Positions 36,584 through 48,025 of a stretch of 64,000 nucleotides of DNA are shown one piece after another (positions within the stretch are counted from its first letter, which is position 1; every line of letters starts with the position of its first letter). The stretch comes from Paracoccus sp. (in: a-proteobacteria) (GTDB lineage Bacteria; Pseudomonadota; Alphaproteobacteria; Rhodobacterales; Rhodobacteraceae): the NCBI RefSeq assembly GCF_030538695.1, contig NZ_JAUNTN010000007.1, forward strand, positions 1-64,000, in the 5' to 3' direction. Position numbers and translations under genes: made by a program. Below the pieces are notes generated by a model. It did not search any database. It saw nothing but the letters and a program-made list of their open reading frames with translations, and was not told the origin of the DNA.

Positions 36584-36738
36584 ATTGCAGCAGTCCCGCC
36601 AGAACCAGCAGGTTTCTGCCGTGCGAGCAGGTTTGCCCGTGGCAAATCATGCACGGATTTCATGCAAAACGTGAATATTATGAAATTGGCGGCGGCAGGA
36701 TGATCGGTTAAGACAGCCCATTGCCAAGGAAAACCGCC

Positions 36739-40497
<3,759 letters not shown>

Positions 40498-40501
40498 AAT
40501 G

Positions 40502-40530
40502 GAAAGGGGGCGTTTTCGCCCCCCTTTTCC
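40502..40530 (+). terminator. Terminator of metH
   Basis: Arms GAAAGGGGGCG and CGCCCCCCTTTTC around TTTT form a long hairpin ending in CTTTTCC, directly after metH. Confidence 0.75.
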
Positions 40531-40534
40531 GACA

Positions 40535-40578
40535 GCTTCACAAACCTGTCATATAACCGCAACATAGCTGTCACGCCC
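40535..40578 (+). promoter_or_regulatory. Tandem Pho boxes (PhoB sites)
   Basis: Four 7-bp units recur every 11 bp: GCTTCAC, CTGTCAT, CCGCAAC and CTGTCAC, with A/T-rich spacers AAAC, ATAA and ATAG. This is the PhoB-box layout. It lies 43 bp upstream of the alkaline phosphatase start. Confidence 0.75.
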
Positions 40579-40620
40579 GGCCGCTACCCCTCGCCCCGAA
40601 GTTTCAACGGAGCGACTCCC

Positions 40621-42126
40621 ATGACCCGATTCCTTCTGTCCACCGCCGCTATGCTGGGCCTGTCCACCGCCGCCATGGCGCAGGATCTGCCGCAGGCTGA
40701 CACCGACTGGTTCAAGAACGCACAAAAGACCATCGAAGAACGTCTGGCCGTGCAGCCGATCACCGGCAAAGCCAAGAACGTGATCCTGTTCACCGCTGAC
40801 GGCAACGGTATCGGCACCAACTATGCCATCCGCCTGTATACGGGCCAGCTTGAGGGCGGCCTTGGCGACGATTACGTTCAGCCGCACGAGCGGTTCCCGA
40901 ACGTCGCCCTGTCCAAGACCTATACGTCCAACGGCCAGACCGCAGACTCGGCTCCGACTGCGGGCGCGATGAACTCGGGCGTCAAGGGCAAGAACGGCAT
41001 GATCAACATTCTGGATCATGTCTCGGTTGGCGACTGCGCCGCCGGTGCCACCGCCGGAACCAAGATGTTCTCGGAAATCGTGTCGGAAATGGGCAAGTCG
41101 GTCGGTGTCGTGTCCACCGCCCGCATCACCCACGCCACCCCGGCGGCGGTTTATGCCCGCACCGTGAACCGCGATTTCGAGGACAACTCGCTGCTGCCGG
41201 AAGGCTGCGACCAGAAAGACATCGCCGCACAGTTGATTGACCAGATGCAGGCTGGCGTGATTGATCTGGCGCTGGGCGGTGGTCGCCGTCACTTCCTGCC
41301 GACCGATGTCACCGATGTCGAAGGCAAGAACGGCCAGCGCACCGACGGCCGCAATCTGGTCGAGGAAATGCAGGCTGCCGGCGCGCAGGTCGTCTATGGC
41401 GACGAAGACTTTGCCGCGCTGAACCTGACCGGGAACAACGCGCCGATCCTGGGCCTGTTCGAATCCAGCCATATGAAATACGACATCGACCGCACCGGCG
41501 AGCCGTCGCTGGCCGAAATGACCGAAGCCGCGATCAAGGCGCTGTCGAACAACGAAAACGGCTTCTACCTGTCGGTCGAGGGTGGCCGCGTTGACCACGC
41601 CAACCACGACGGCAACCTGCACCGCACTGTGTCGGACGGCAAGGCATTCGCTGACGCCATCGCCAAAGCGCTGGAAATGACCGATCCGCAGGAAACGCTG
41701 ATCATCGTCACCGCCGACCATGAGCACGCCATCGCCTTCAACGGCTATTGCGGCCGCGGCTCCAACATTCTGGGCCTATGCATGGAAGAAAACGAACAAG
41801 GCGTCGAACACACCGGCAAGCCGAATCTGGCTGCTGACGGCAAGCCCTACACCGTTGCCGGCTTCCTGAACGGTGCTGGCTCGGTTCTGGTTCAGCAGGA
41901 AGGCAGCGATGTGTTCGCCGCCCCGGAAGGCCGTCCGGTCGTGACCGAGGAACAGGCGACCGACGTTGACTATCTGCAACAGGCGCTGATCCCGATGACC
42001 TCGGAAACCCATGCAGGCACCGATGTCGGCATCTTTGCCTACGGCCCCTGGGCGCATCTGTTCGGCGGCGTGGTCGAGCAGAACGTGATCTTCCACGTTA
42101 TGAACTATGCCGTAAACGCGGAATAA
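40621..42126 (+). CDS. Periplasmic alkaline phosphatase
   Basis: A 501-residue secreted phosphomonoesterase of the PhoA family. The signal peptide is MTRFLLSTAAMLGLSTAAMA. The catalytic Ser lies in TADSAPTAGA (about residues 102-111), the metal ligands in FTADGNGIGTN, VEGGRVDHANHDGN and TADHEHAIAF. It has several cysteines that may form disulfides. It is longer than E. coli PhoA (471). Tandem Pho boxes upstream indicate induction by phosphate starvation, and a hairpin follows the stop. Function: release of phosphate from organic esters in the periplasm. Confidence 0.93.
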   Translation: MTRFLLSTAAMLGLSTAAMAQDLPQADTDWFKNAQKTIEERLAVQPITGKAKNVILFTADGNGIGTNYAIRLYTGQLEGGLGDDYVQPHERFPNVALSKTYTSNGQTADSAPTAGAMNSGVKGKNGMINILDHVSVGDCAAGATAGTKMFSEIVSEMGKSVGVVSTARITHATPAAVYARTVNRDFEDNSLLPEGCDQKDIAAQLIDQMQAGVIDLALGGGRRHFLPTDVTDVEGKNGQRTDGRNLVEEMQAAGAQVVYGDEDFAALNLTGNNAPILGLFESSHMKYDIDRTGEPSLAEMTEAAIKALSNNENGFYLSVEGGRVDHANHDGNLHRTVSDGKAFADAIAKALEMTDPQETLIIVTADHEHAIAFNGYCGRGSNILGLCMEENEQGVEHTGKPNLAADGKPYTVAGFLNGAGSVLVQQEGSDVFAAPEGRPVVTEEQATDVDYLQQALIPMTSETHAGTDVGIFAYGPWAHLFGGVVEQNVIFHVMNYAVNAE

Positions 42127-42146
42127 TCACCGCTTGCCAAAACACG

Positions 42147-42172
42147 CAGGCCCCGGAACCGTCCGGGGCCTG
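42147..42172 (+). terminator. Hairpin after the phosphatase gene
   Basis: A perfect 10-bp stem CAGGCCCCGG / CCGGGGCCTG with a 6-nt loop. No T run follows, so termination is likely but not certain. Confidence 0.55.
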
Positions 42173-42198
42173 TGCCATTGACCGAAAGGACCAGAGCC

Positions 42199-42621
42199 AT
42201 GAACCGCCGGAACCTGCTTGCCGCCCTGCCGCTGACCCTGATGGCCCCGCGCCTGCTGGCCGCAGATACTCCTGCCCGGCTGCGTGACCTGTATAACAAG
42301 GATCTGAGCTTTTCGGATTTCGCAAATGAATCCAAAGGCAAGCGCACCATGATCATGGGCTATATGGCACCGCCGCTAAAGGCGGATTCGGTGTTTTTCG
42401 TGCTGACCAACCGCCCGATGGCGGTTTGCCCTTTTTGCGAACCGGGGATGCCCTGGCCCGATGATATTCTGGCCGTCTATGCCAAGCGCACCGTCAATGT
42501 GATTGCCTTTAACGTGCCGATCCATGTGTCCGGCGTGCTGGAGCTTGGCGATTATGTGGACCCGGAACTGGGTTTTTATTCCAAGGTCCGGCTGGTGGAC
42601 GCGACCTATGAGCGCGCCTGA
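42199..42621 (+). CDS. Exported DUF3299-like protein
   Basis: A 140-residue periplasmic protein with a signal peptide (MNRRNLLAALPLTLMAPRLLA). The pattern MGYMAPPLKADSVFFVLTNRP followed by CPFCEPGMPWPDDIL and VPIHVSGVLELGDY resembles DUF3299 proteins, which occur beside zinc- or metal-related ABC transporters. The CPFC pair could bind metal or form a disulfide. First gene of a four-gene operon; its end overlaps the ATPase gene by 14 bp. Function not known. Confidence 0.7.
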   Translation: MNRRNLLAALPLTLMAPRLLAADTPARLRDLYNKDLSFSDFANESKGKRTMIMGYMAPPLKADSVFFVLTNRPMAVCPFCEPGMPWPDDILAVYAKRTVNVIAFNVPIHVSGVLELGDYVDPELGFYSKVRLVDATYERA

Positions 42622-43291
42622 ACTGCGGATCGAGGCGCTGCGCGTCAACGCATCTGATGGCCGCCTGCTGCTGGATGTGCCGGCGCTGACCATCCCCGCC
42701 GGGCAGAGCCTTGCGCTGTCTGGTCCCTCTGGCGCGGGGAAATCGACCTTTCTGCACGCGCTATCAGGGCTGGTGCGCCCGGCCTCGGGTCAGGTGATAT
42801 GGGGTGGGCAGGACATTGCCGCGCTGTCCGAGGACGCCCGCGCCCGGTTTCGCCGCGAAACCCTTGGTATGATCTTTCAGGACAGTCATTTGTTCGAGGA
42901 GCTTTCGGCGCTGGGCAATGCTGCGCTGGCGGCGGCCTTCAGCCCCGCGCCCGCACGCGCCGGAATCCGGCAGCGGGCAGCGGATTGGCTGGCCCGTCTG
43001 GGGCTGGATCACGCGGGCAGCCGTGCCGTGGACAGCTTTTCCGGCGGCGAGCGTCAGCGTATCGCCGTGGCCCGCGCCCTGTCAGGCGATGCGCCGGTGA
43101 TTCTGGCCGATGAGCCAACCGCCGCGCTGGACCGCGCCAATGCCGATGCGCTGACCGATCAGCTTGTCGCGCTGACCGCCGATCATGGCCGCACGCTGGT
43201 CGTCGTGACCCATGATCCGGCACTGGCCGGACGGCTGGACCGGCGCATCACGCTGGTGGATGGGCAGATTGCGGGGGACGATCATGCGTGA
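42608..43291 (+). CDS. ABC transporter ATP-binding protein
   Basis: A 227-residue ATPase of the LolD/MacB/FtsE group. Walker A is GPSGAGKST (about residues 38-46), the signature is SFSGGERQRIAVARAL, Walker B is VILADEPT and the switch His is in VVTHD. The start at 42608 (MSAPELRIEALRV) lies inside the end of the DUF3299-like gene; the 3' end overlaps the permease gene by 8 bp. Together with that permease it forms a mechanotransmission-type transporter rather than a classical importer. Confidence 0.92.
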   Translation: MSAPELRIEALRVNASDGRLLLDVPALTIPAGQSLALSGPSGAGKSTFLHALSGLVRPASGQVIWGGQDIAALSEDARARFRRETLGMIFQDSHLFEELSALGNAALAAAFSPAPARAGIRQRAADWLARLGLDHAGSRAVDSFSGGERQRIAVARALSGDAPVILADEPTAALDRANADALTDQLVALTADHGRTLVVVTHDPALAGRLDRRITLVDGQIAGDDHA

Positions 43292-44591
43292 GTTTTGGCT
43301 GAACCTGCCCGCGCTGACGCAGGATATTCTGCTGCTGTTGACGCTGATTGCGCCGGGGCTGATCGCCGGGTTGCTGGTGCTGCGCGGGCTGCGGGCATGG
43401 CCGCTGGCAGGGGCAATGCTGCGCCGCTTTGCCTGGGTGAATGTGCTGTTCGTGGCGCTGATCGCCATTTCCGTCGGTGTCGGCGTGGCGCTGCTGGCGC
43501 AGGAACGCGGGTTACGCCAAGGCTCGGCGCGGGCTGCGGAAAAGTTCGACCTGATCGTGGCCGCCCCCGGCAGCGAAGTCACCGCCATGCTGGCCGCTGT
43601 TTACCTGCAACCCTCGGATATGGCGCTGATTTCTGGCGCGCAATATGATGAGATCGCCAAGACCGAAGGTGTCGCACTGGCCGCCCCGATCGCCTTTGGC
43701 GACAGCTATCAGGGCGCACCCGTGGTTGGCACGACGGCGGATTTCGTCACCCATCTGGCCGGGGATCTGGCCGATGGGCGTATCTTTCAGACGGAATCTG
43801 AGGCCGTCGCCGGTGCCTTCGCCCCGGTGGCTCTCGGCGAGGAGATCACCCCCGCCCACGGCCACGGCCCGGCAACCGAGGATGACGCCCATGCCGGTGC
43901 GCATTACACCATCACCGGGCGCATGGCCCCGACCGGCAGCCCGTGGGACCGCGCGATTCTGGTGCCGGTCGAAGGCGTCTGGTCGGTGCATGGCCTGCCC
44001 AACGGCCATGCAGCGGGCGACAGCCGCATCGGCCCGCCCTTCGTCGCGGAATATATGCCCGGCACCCCCGCCGTGCTGGTCCGGGCGCAGGAACTTTGGG
44101 GCAATTACGCGCTGAAATCCCGCTTTACCCGTGACGATATGATGGGGTTTTTCCCCGGCACCGTGCTGGCGCAGCTTCACGGCCTGATGGGCGAGGTCCG
44201 CAGCGCCATGTCGCTGATGTCGGTGCTGACGCAGGTGCTGGTCACGCTGTCGGTGCTGATCGGGCTGATGATCCTTGTGCGGCTGATCGCGCGCAGCCTT
44301 GCACTGTTGCGGGCAATCGGCGCACCTTTGCGCTTTGTCTTTGCGGTGGTCTGGTCCTATTCCGCCGCGCTGATCGTGACCGGCGCGGCGCTGGGGCTGG
44401 GTTTCGGCGTGGTGATGGCGCGGGTGATTTCCGGCATCGTCACCGCCCGCACAGATGTGCTGGTGCAAGCGGGCCTGAGCTGGCCGGAGCTGCATCTGGT
44501 CGCCGGTTTCGTCAGCCTGACCCTGCTGATTGCCCTGATCCCGGCATGGGCCGCCACCCGCCGCCCGCTGCTGTCTGACCTGCGCAACTGA
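43284..44591 (+). CDS. FtsX-like ABC transporter permease
   Basis: A 435-residue membrane protein of the MacB/FtsX permease type. One N-terminal helix near residues 15-33, a second at 50-72, then a periplasmic MacB-PCD-like domain (about 80-300) with a His-containing stretch TPAHGHGPATEDDAHAGAHY, followed by three C-terminal helices (about 305-430). The His-rich loop and the His-tailed neighbour suggest a link with zinc or another metal. It is co-translated with the ATPase gene. Confidence 0.88.
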   Translation: MREFWLNLPALTQDILLLLTLIAPGLIAGLLVLRGLRAWPLAGAMLRRFAWVNVLFVALIAISVGVGVALLAQERGLRQGSARAAEKFDLIVAAPGSEVTAMLAAVYLQPSDMALISGAQYDEIAKTEGVALAAPIAFGDSYQGAPVVGTTADFVTHLAGDLADGRIFQTESEAVAGAFAPVALGEEITPAHGHGPATEDDAHAGAHYTITGRMAPTGSPWDRAILVPVEGVWSVHGLPNGHAAGDSRIGPPFVAEYMPGTPAVLVRAQELWGNYALKSRFTRDDMMGFFPGTVLAQLHGLMGEVRSAMSLMSVLTQVLVTLSVLIGLMILVRLIARSLALLRAIGAPLRFVFAVVWSYSAALIVTGAALGLGFGVVMARVISGIVTARTDVLVQAGLSWPELHLVAGFVSLTLLIALIPAWAATRRPLLSDLRN

Positions 44592-44602
44592 CGAGGTTTC
44601 CC

Positions 44603-45073
44603 ATGCGCCTGCTGCCCGCTTTGACCCTTGCCTTGCTGCCGCTGGTGGCCCGGGCCGCCGACGATCACCATGTTGCACAGCGCGACGGCATCCGCATTGT
44701 CCACGTCTGGACCAACGCCCGTCCCGCCGGGGCCGAGGCACTGATCTATCTGGAAATCGAGAACCGCACCGGGCATGAGGCCGTGCTGAACGGCGGCAGC
44801 CTATCCGGTCAACCGCTGGAGATCGTGGGCTTTACCTATGGCGCGGCGGGCGGCAACTGGACCCCGCTGCCCGCCCTGCCGGTCGCCCCCGGCACCAAGA
44901 TCACATTGGTCCCGAATGAGGTCGCCCTGCGCCTGCCACGTTTGCCGGAGGGGCTGGCCAAGGGGCAGGAACTCACACTGGACATCAGCATCGACAACAC
45001 CCCCATCACCGCCCATGCCGAGGTGATGGACGCCAGCGCGACGACCCATAGCCACGCCGGACATAGCCACTGA
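44603..45073 (+). CDS. Periplasmic protein with His-rich tail
   Basis: A 156-residue exported protein: signal peptide MRLLPALTLALLPLVARA, a beta-rich domain with RIVHVWTNARPAGAEALIYLEIENRTGHEAVL resembling the PCu(A)C/DUF461 copper-chaperone fold but without its Met/His ligand pattern, and a tail ASATTHSHAGHSH that can bind metal ions. Last gene of the operon, 11 bp after the permease. A metal-handling role is inferred from the tail and neighbours. Confidence 0.7.
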   Translation: MRLLPALTLALLPLVARAADDHHVAQRDGIRIVHVWTNARPAGAEALIYLEIENRTGHEAVLNGGSLSGQPLEIVGFTYGAAGGNWTPLPALPVAPGTKITLVPNEVALRLPRLPEGLAKGQELTLDISIDNTPITAHAEVMDASATTHSHAGHSH

Positions 45074-45510
45074 GCATTCTTCGTGCATGGCTCGGGCCGG
45101 ACCATGCGCAGAACCGGCATCAGCCCTGACGTTCCCACAAATGCCCCCGGTCAGAGCGCGTCACCCTTGGTAATGCCGCCCCTTGCTGACACGATCCAAA
45201 ACGATGAGCGATTCTTTCATCCGTGAAGGTCAGTTCCATTTTTCAACCCAAAGTAGTGATTGGCAACATTTCTTAAACGTGCATTTTAATACGGAATTGT
45301 TTGCTTTGGGCTTGTGGAAAGCAGATTGCACGAACGCGTCGCGTAAATCAATTTTGGGTTGAAAAACAAACCCGCCAGATCAGAAATACCCCGCGGAAAT
45401 GCAGTCATAAGGGACAATTAAGGTTAACAATTGATTCCAAAGCATTTATGCTGCGTTCAGGGAGGAATGACCCACCCAAAATTTCAGCCGATTTCAACGA
45501 CGAGGGCGTG
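45074..45510 (+). other. A+T-rich upstream region with long-spaced inverted repeat
   Basis: No gene is seen in 437 bp. TTTTTCAACCCAAA at 45239-45252 is exactly inverted at 45353-45366, with 100 bp between. The interval is A+T-rich and probably holds the promoter of the next gene. Confidence 0.55.
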
Positions 45511-46563
45511 ATGACGTATTATTATGGCAGCGGATGGTATGGCGGCTCTTATTATGGCGGCTCTTACGGCGGTTCCTATGGAAGCTCGTGGTATAGCGGC
45601 ACGAAATACAGCAGCACTTACACCAGTAAATATTGCTACACCGGAAACCGCGCATCGAATGACACCGGATCGGTGAATGATGATTCCAGCGTCACGCTGA
45701 ACATCCTTGCCAATGACAGCCTGAAAACGGGCGTGTCGGGCATCATCGTCGGCAATAACGTCCTGTGCCGCGTCGGCCAGACGGTCACGCTGGACAGCGG
45801 CGCAACGGTGACGCTGAACAAGAACGGGTCGCTGACCTATAACACCAATTCGGCCTTTGATCTGGCCTGCAACGAAAGCACCATTGATTCGTTCAGCTAT
45901 AAAATCGTGGATTGCTATGGCAAGACCTCGAACCTTGCGACCGTCGATGTGACGGTCAACAGCACCTCGACGGGCCACACCGACATTCCGTCCTCGCTGC
46001 CGGAAACCATCGGCTTTACCATCGTTGACGAGAACATGCCCGCCGGCACCTCGGATGCGGCCTTTACCATGATGCTGACCAGCGCGGATGCGCGTTTTGA
46101 CGGGCTGGTGGTCGAGGCGGCTTACTGCATCGACACGTCTCAATCCTATATCACCGACACCGCACTGACCGGGCATATTTATCTTGCCGACCCGGACCAC
46201 ATCCCGGCAGGTGTGATGGCGGATGACATCATGGCCAATCTGGACGTTCTGAACTGGATTCTGAATCAGGATTTCACCACCATCGACAACGGCGACGGCA
46301 CCGGCCAGACCTATACCGACGCCGAGGTTCAGGGCGCCATCTGGGGCATCACCAATGACCGCGTGTTCGTGGCCAATGGCGGCGGCACCGCCGCGAACGC
46401 GCGTGAGATCATGGATCTGGCACTGGCCAATGGCGAAGGGTTCGAGGCCGGCGCAGGGGATCTGGTCGGTCTGATCGTGGCCGGCGACACCGATGCCATC
46501 AATCAAGGCCATATGCAGCCGTTCCTGATCGCGGTTGAATATGACTCGCTGATCTTCTGCTAA
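45511..46563 (+). CDS. Tyr/Gly/Ser-rich surface-type protein with candidate thioester domain
   Basis: A 350-residue protein. Residues 1-45 are Tyr/Gly/Ser repeats (GGSYYGGSYGGSYGSSWY). Residues about 46-155 resemble a bacterial cadherin-like/Ig domain (SVNDDSSVTLNILANDS). Residues about 165-350 hold AYCID with Cys206 and EVQGAIWGI with Gln284; this Cys plus QxAIW pairing is the mark of thioester adhesin domains (TED/TQXA), where the two side chains form an internal thioester. No classical signal peptide is seen, so type I secretion or another route is possible. The frame is open back to 45301, but 45511 has a G-rich site and begins the repeats. Confidence 0.6.
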   Translation: MTYYYGSGWYGGSYYGGSYGGSYGSSWYSGTKYSSTYTSKYCYTGNRASNDTGSVNDDSSVTLNILANDSLKTGVSGIIVGNNVLCRVGQTVTLDSGATVTLNKNGSLTYNTNSAFDLACNESTIDSFSYKIVDCYGKTSNLATVDVTVNSTSTGHTDIPSSLPETIGFTIVDENMPAGTSDAAFTMMLTSADARFDGLVVEAAYCIDTSQSYITDTALTGHIYLADPDHIPAGVMADDIMANLDVLNWILNQDFTTIDNGDGTGQTYTDAEVQGAIWGITNDRVFVANGGGTAANAREIMDLALANGEGFEAGAGDLVGLIVAGDTDAINQGHMQPFLIAVEYDSLIFC

Positions 46564-46570
46564 GACGGTC

Positions 46571-46598
46571 GGGGCGGCCTGAACCAGCGGGCCGCCCC
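46571..46598 (+). terminator. Hairpin after the surface-type gene
   Basis: A perfect 9-bp G+C stem (GGGGCGGCC / GGCCGCCCC) with a 10-nt loop, 8 bp after the stop. No T run follows. Confidence 0.5.
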
Positions 46599-46671
46599 AA
46601 ACTTGACGCGTCAGGCGTTCACCTGCATATCCTCGGGCCGGGACAATTACCCCCGCGGAAAGCAGGAAGAC

Positions 46672-47175
46672 ATGACCGACACCCTTTTCGATTTTCCGCC
46701 GCTGGATAGTCCCCATTTCCCGATGCCGCGCACCCGCGCCGTCACTGGCGAGGTCACGCCGCTGCCCAAACAGGACTGGCTGGACGCGCTGAAAGCCAGC
46801 CTGCTGCCGCTGCAATCCGAGATGGTCGAGGAAAAGCGGGTCAAGCTGAACGGCAAGCCGCTGATCTGGCAGCGCCATCTGGTTCATGTCACCAACCGCA
46901 ACGGTCAACTTGTCAAGATGGCCGTGCAACTGGTGCGCAACGCCGACCCGGCACTGAACAGCCGCTATGCCGCAGGTGAAATGCACCTTTTGCGGTTCAG
47001 CGCCAGAACCACAGCCGAAGGCTGCCACCTGCAAGCCTGGCTGAATGGCGCATTGCTGCTGGATTACACCGACCCGCCCGAGGTCGCGCTGACCGGCGGT
47101 GCGCCCGGCATCTGCGCTTTTGGCGAAGGCCCGGACCGGGTCGAGCTGAACAGCTTTGACGGCGGCCCGTTGTGA
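46672..47175 (+). CDS. Hypothetical protein
   Basis: A 167-residue soluble protein with no recognised domain. The C-terminal part (GGAPGICAFGEGPDRVELNSFD) looks beta-rich and the N-terminus is Pro-rich (MTDTLFDFPPLDSPHFPMPRTRA). No signal peptide or membrane helix. The start at 46672 is supported by a CAGGAAG site; 23 further in-frame codons upstream are unlikely. It converges with norF. Confidence 0.65.
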   Translation: MTDTLFDFPPLDSPHFPMPRTRAVTGEVTPLPKQDWLDALKASLLPLQSEMVEEKRVKLNGKPLIWQRHLVHVTNRNGQLVKMAVQLVRNADPALNSRYAAGEMHLLRFSARTTAEGCHLQAWLNGALLLDYTDPPEVALTGGAPGICAFGEGPDRVELNSFDGGPL

Positions 47176-47215
47176 CACCCGGCGGCATCGCAGCCCGGTT
47201 GCTGCGGTGCCGGTC

Positions 47216-47476
47216 CTATGCCGCCAGATACAGTCCGGCGACCACGACCAGAAACCCCCAGATCGCCAGCCCGAACCCCCGCCGCCAGCGCGGCGCATCG
47301 CGCAGATGCAGGTAATCGCACAGGATCGCCACGGCCTTCAGCCCGGCCAGCAGCAGGATCACCAACCCCGCGCCCTTGAGCGCCAACCCGGATATATGCG
47401 GCAACACCAGTGCCACCAGCGTTGAACCGGCACAGAGCACCAGCAGCCACAGATATGCGCGGTTCAGCCGGTCCAT
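47216..47476 (-). CDS. norF: NorF-type membrane protein
   Basis: An 86-residue membrane protein with three hydrophobic segments (about 8-25, 33-53 and 66-84), of the cytochrome-oxidase subunit IV-like type. It is the last gene of norCBQDEF, 3 bp after norE. NorF is needed for full NO reductase activity in Paracoccus but is not part of the purified enzyme. Confidence 0.85.
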   Translation of the reverse strand: MDRLNRAYLWLLVLCAGSTLVALVLPHISGLALKGAGLVILLLAGLKAVAILCDYLHLRDAPRWRRGFGLAIWGFLVVVAGLYLAA

Positions 47477-47479
47477 GCG

Positions 47480-48025
47480 CTACCTCAGCAGATAAATGAC
47501 CGGGAACAGCAGCACCCAGACCAGATCGACCATATGCCAGAACTGGCTGCCGGCCTCGACCCCGCTGCGGGTAGGGCGGATAGCGACCAGCGCCAGAATA
47601 GCGATCCCGGCCAGAACATGCGCGGCATGAAATCCGGTCAGCAGGAAATAAAACGTGTAGAACGTGCCGCTTTCCAGCCCGATTCCCTGCCGGAAAGCAT
47701 CCGCATATTCCACGCCTTTCAGCACCAGAAACAGCGCCCCCAGCCCCATTGCACCCGCCAGCCAGACCCGGCAGGCGCGGGCCTGATCCACCACCGCCAG
47801 CGCCCGCGCTGCACACCAGCCTGATGTGACCAGCACCACCGTATTGATCGCCGCAGATGCGCGGTGCAGATGATCCTGCGCCTCGGCAAAGCCTGCCGGG
47901 TCCATCAGCCGCAGCGACAGAAACACCAGCAGTCCCGCACCGAACACCGCCAATTCGCTGATAATCAGCACCCAGAGGATCAGCTCCCCCGGCAGTTCGT
48001 CCAGAAGGCTGCGGCGCTCGGTCAT
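47480..48025 (-). CDS. norE: NorE, cytochrome c oxidase subunit III homologue
   Basis: A 181-residue membrane protein with five hydrophobic helices, homologous to subunit III of heme-copper oxidases; HAAHVLAGIAILALVAIR and VDLVWVLLFPVIYL near the C-terminus are typical. It has no redox centre. Acts in assembly or stability of NO reductase. It overlaps norD by 4 bp. Confidence 0.9.
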   Translation of the reverse strand: MTERRSLLDELPGELILWVLIISELAVFGAGLLVFLSLRLMDPAGFAEAQDHLHRASAAINTVVLVTSGWCAARALAVVDQARACRVWLAGAMGLGALFLVLKGVEYADAFRQGIGLESGTFYTFYFLLTGFHAAHVLAGIAILALVAIRPTRSGVEAGSQFWHMVDLVWVLLFPVIYLLR

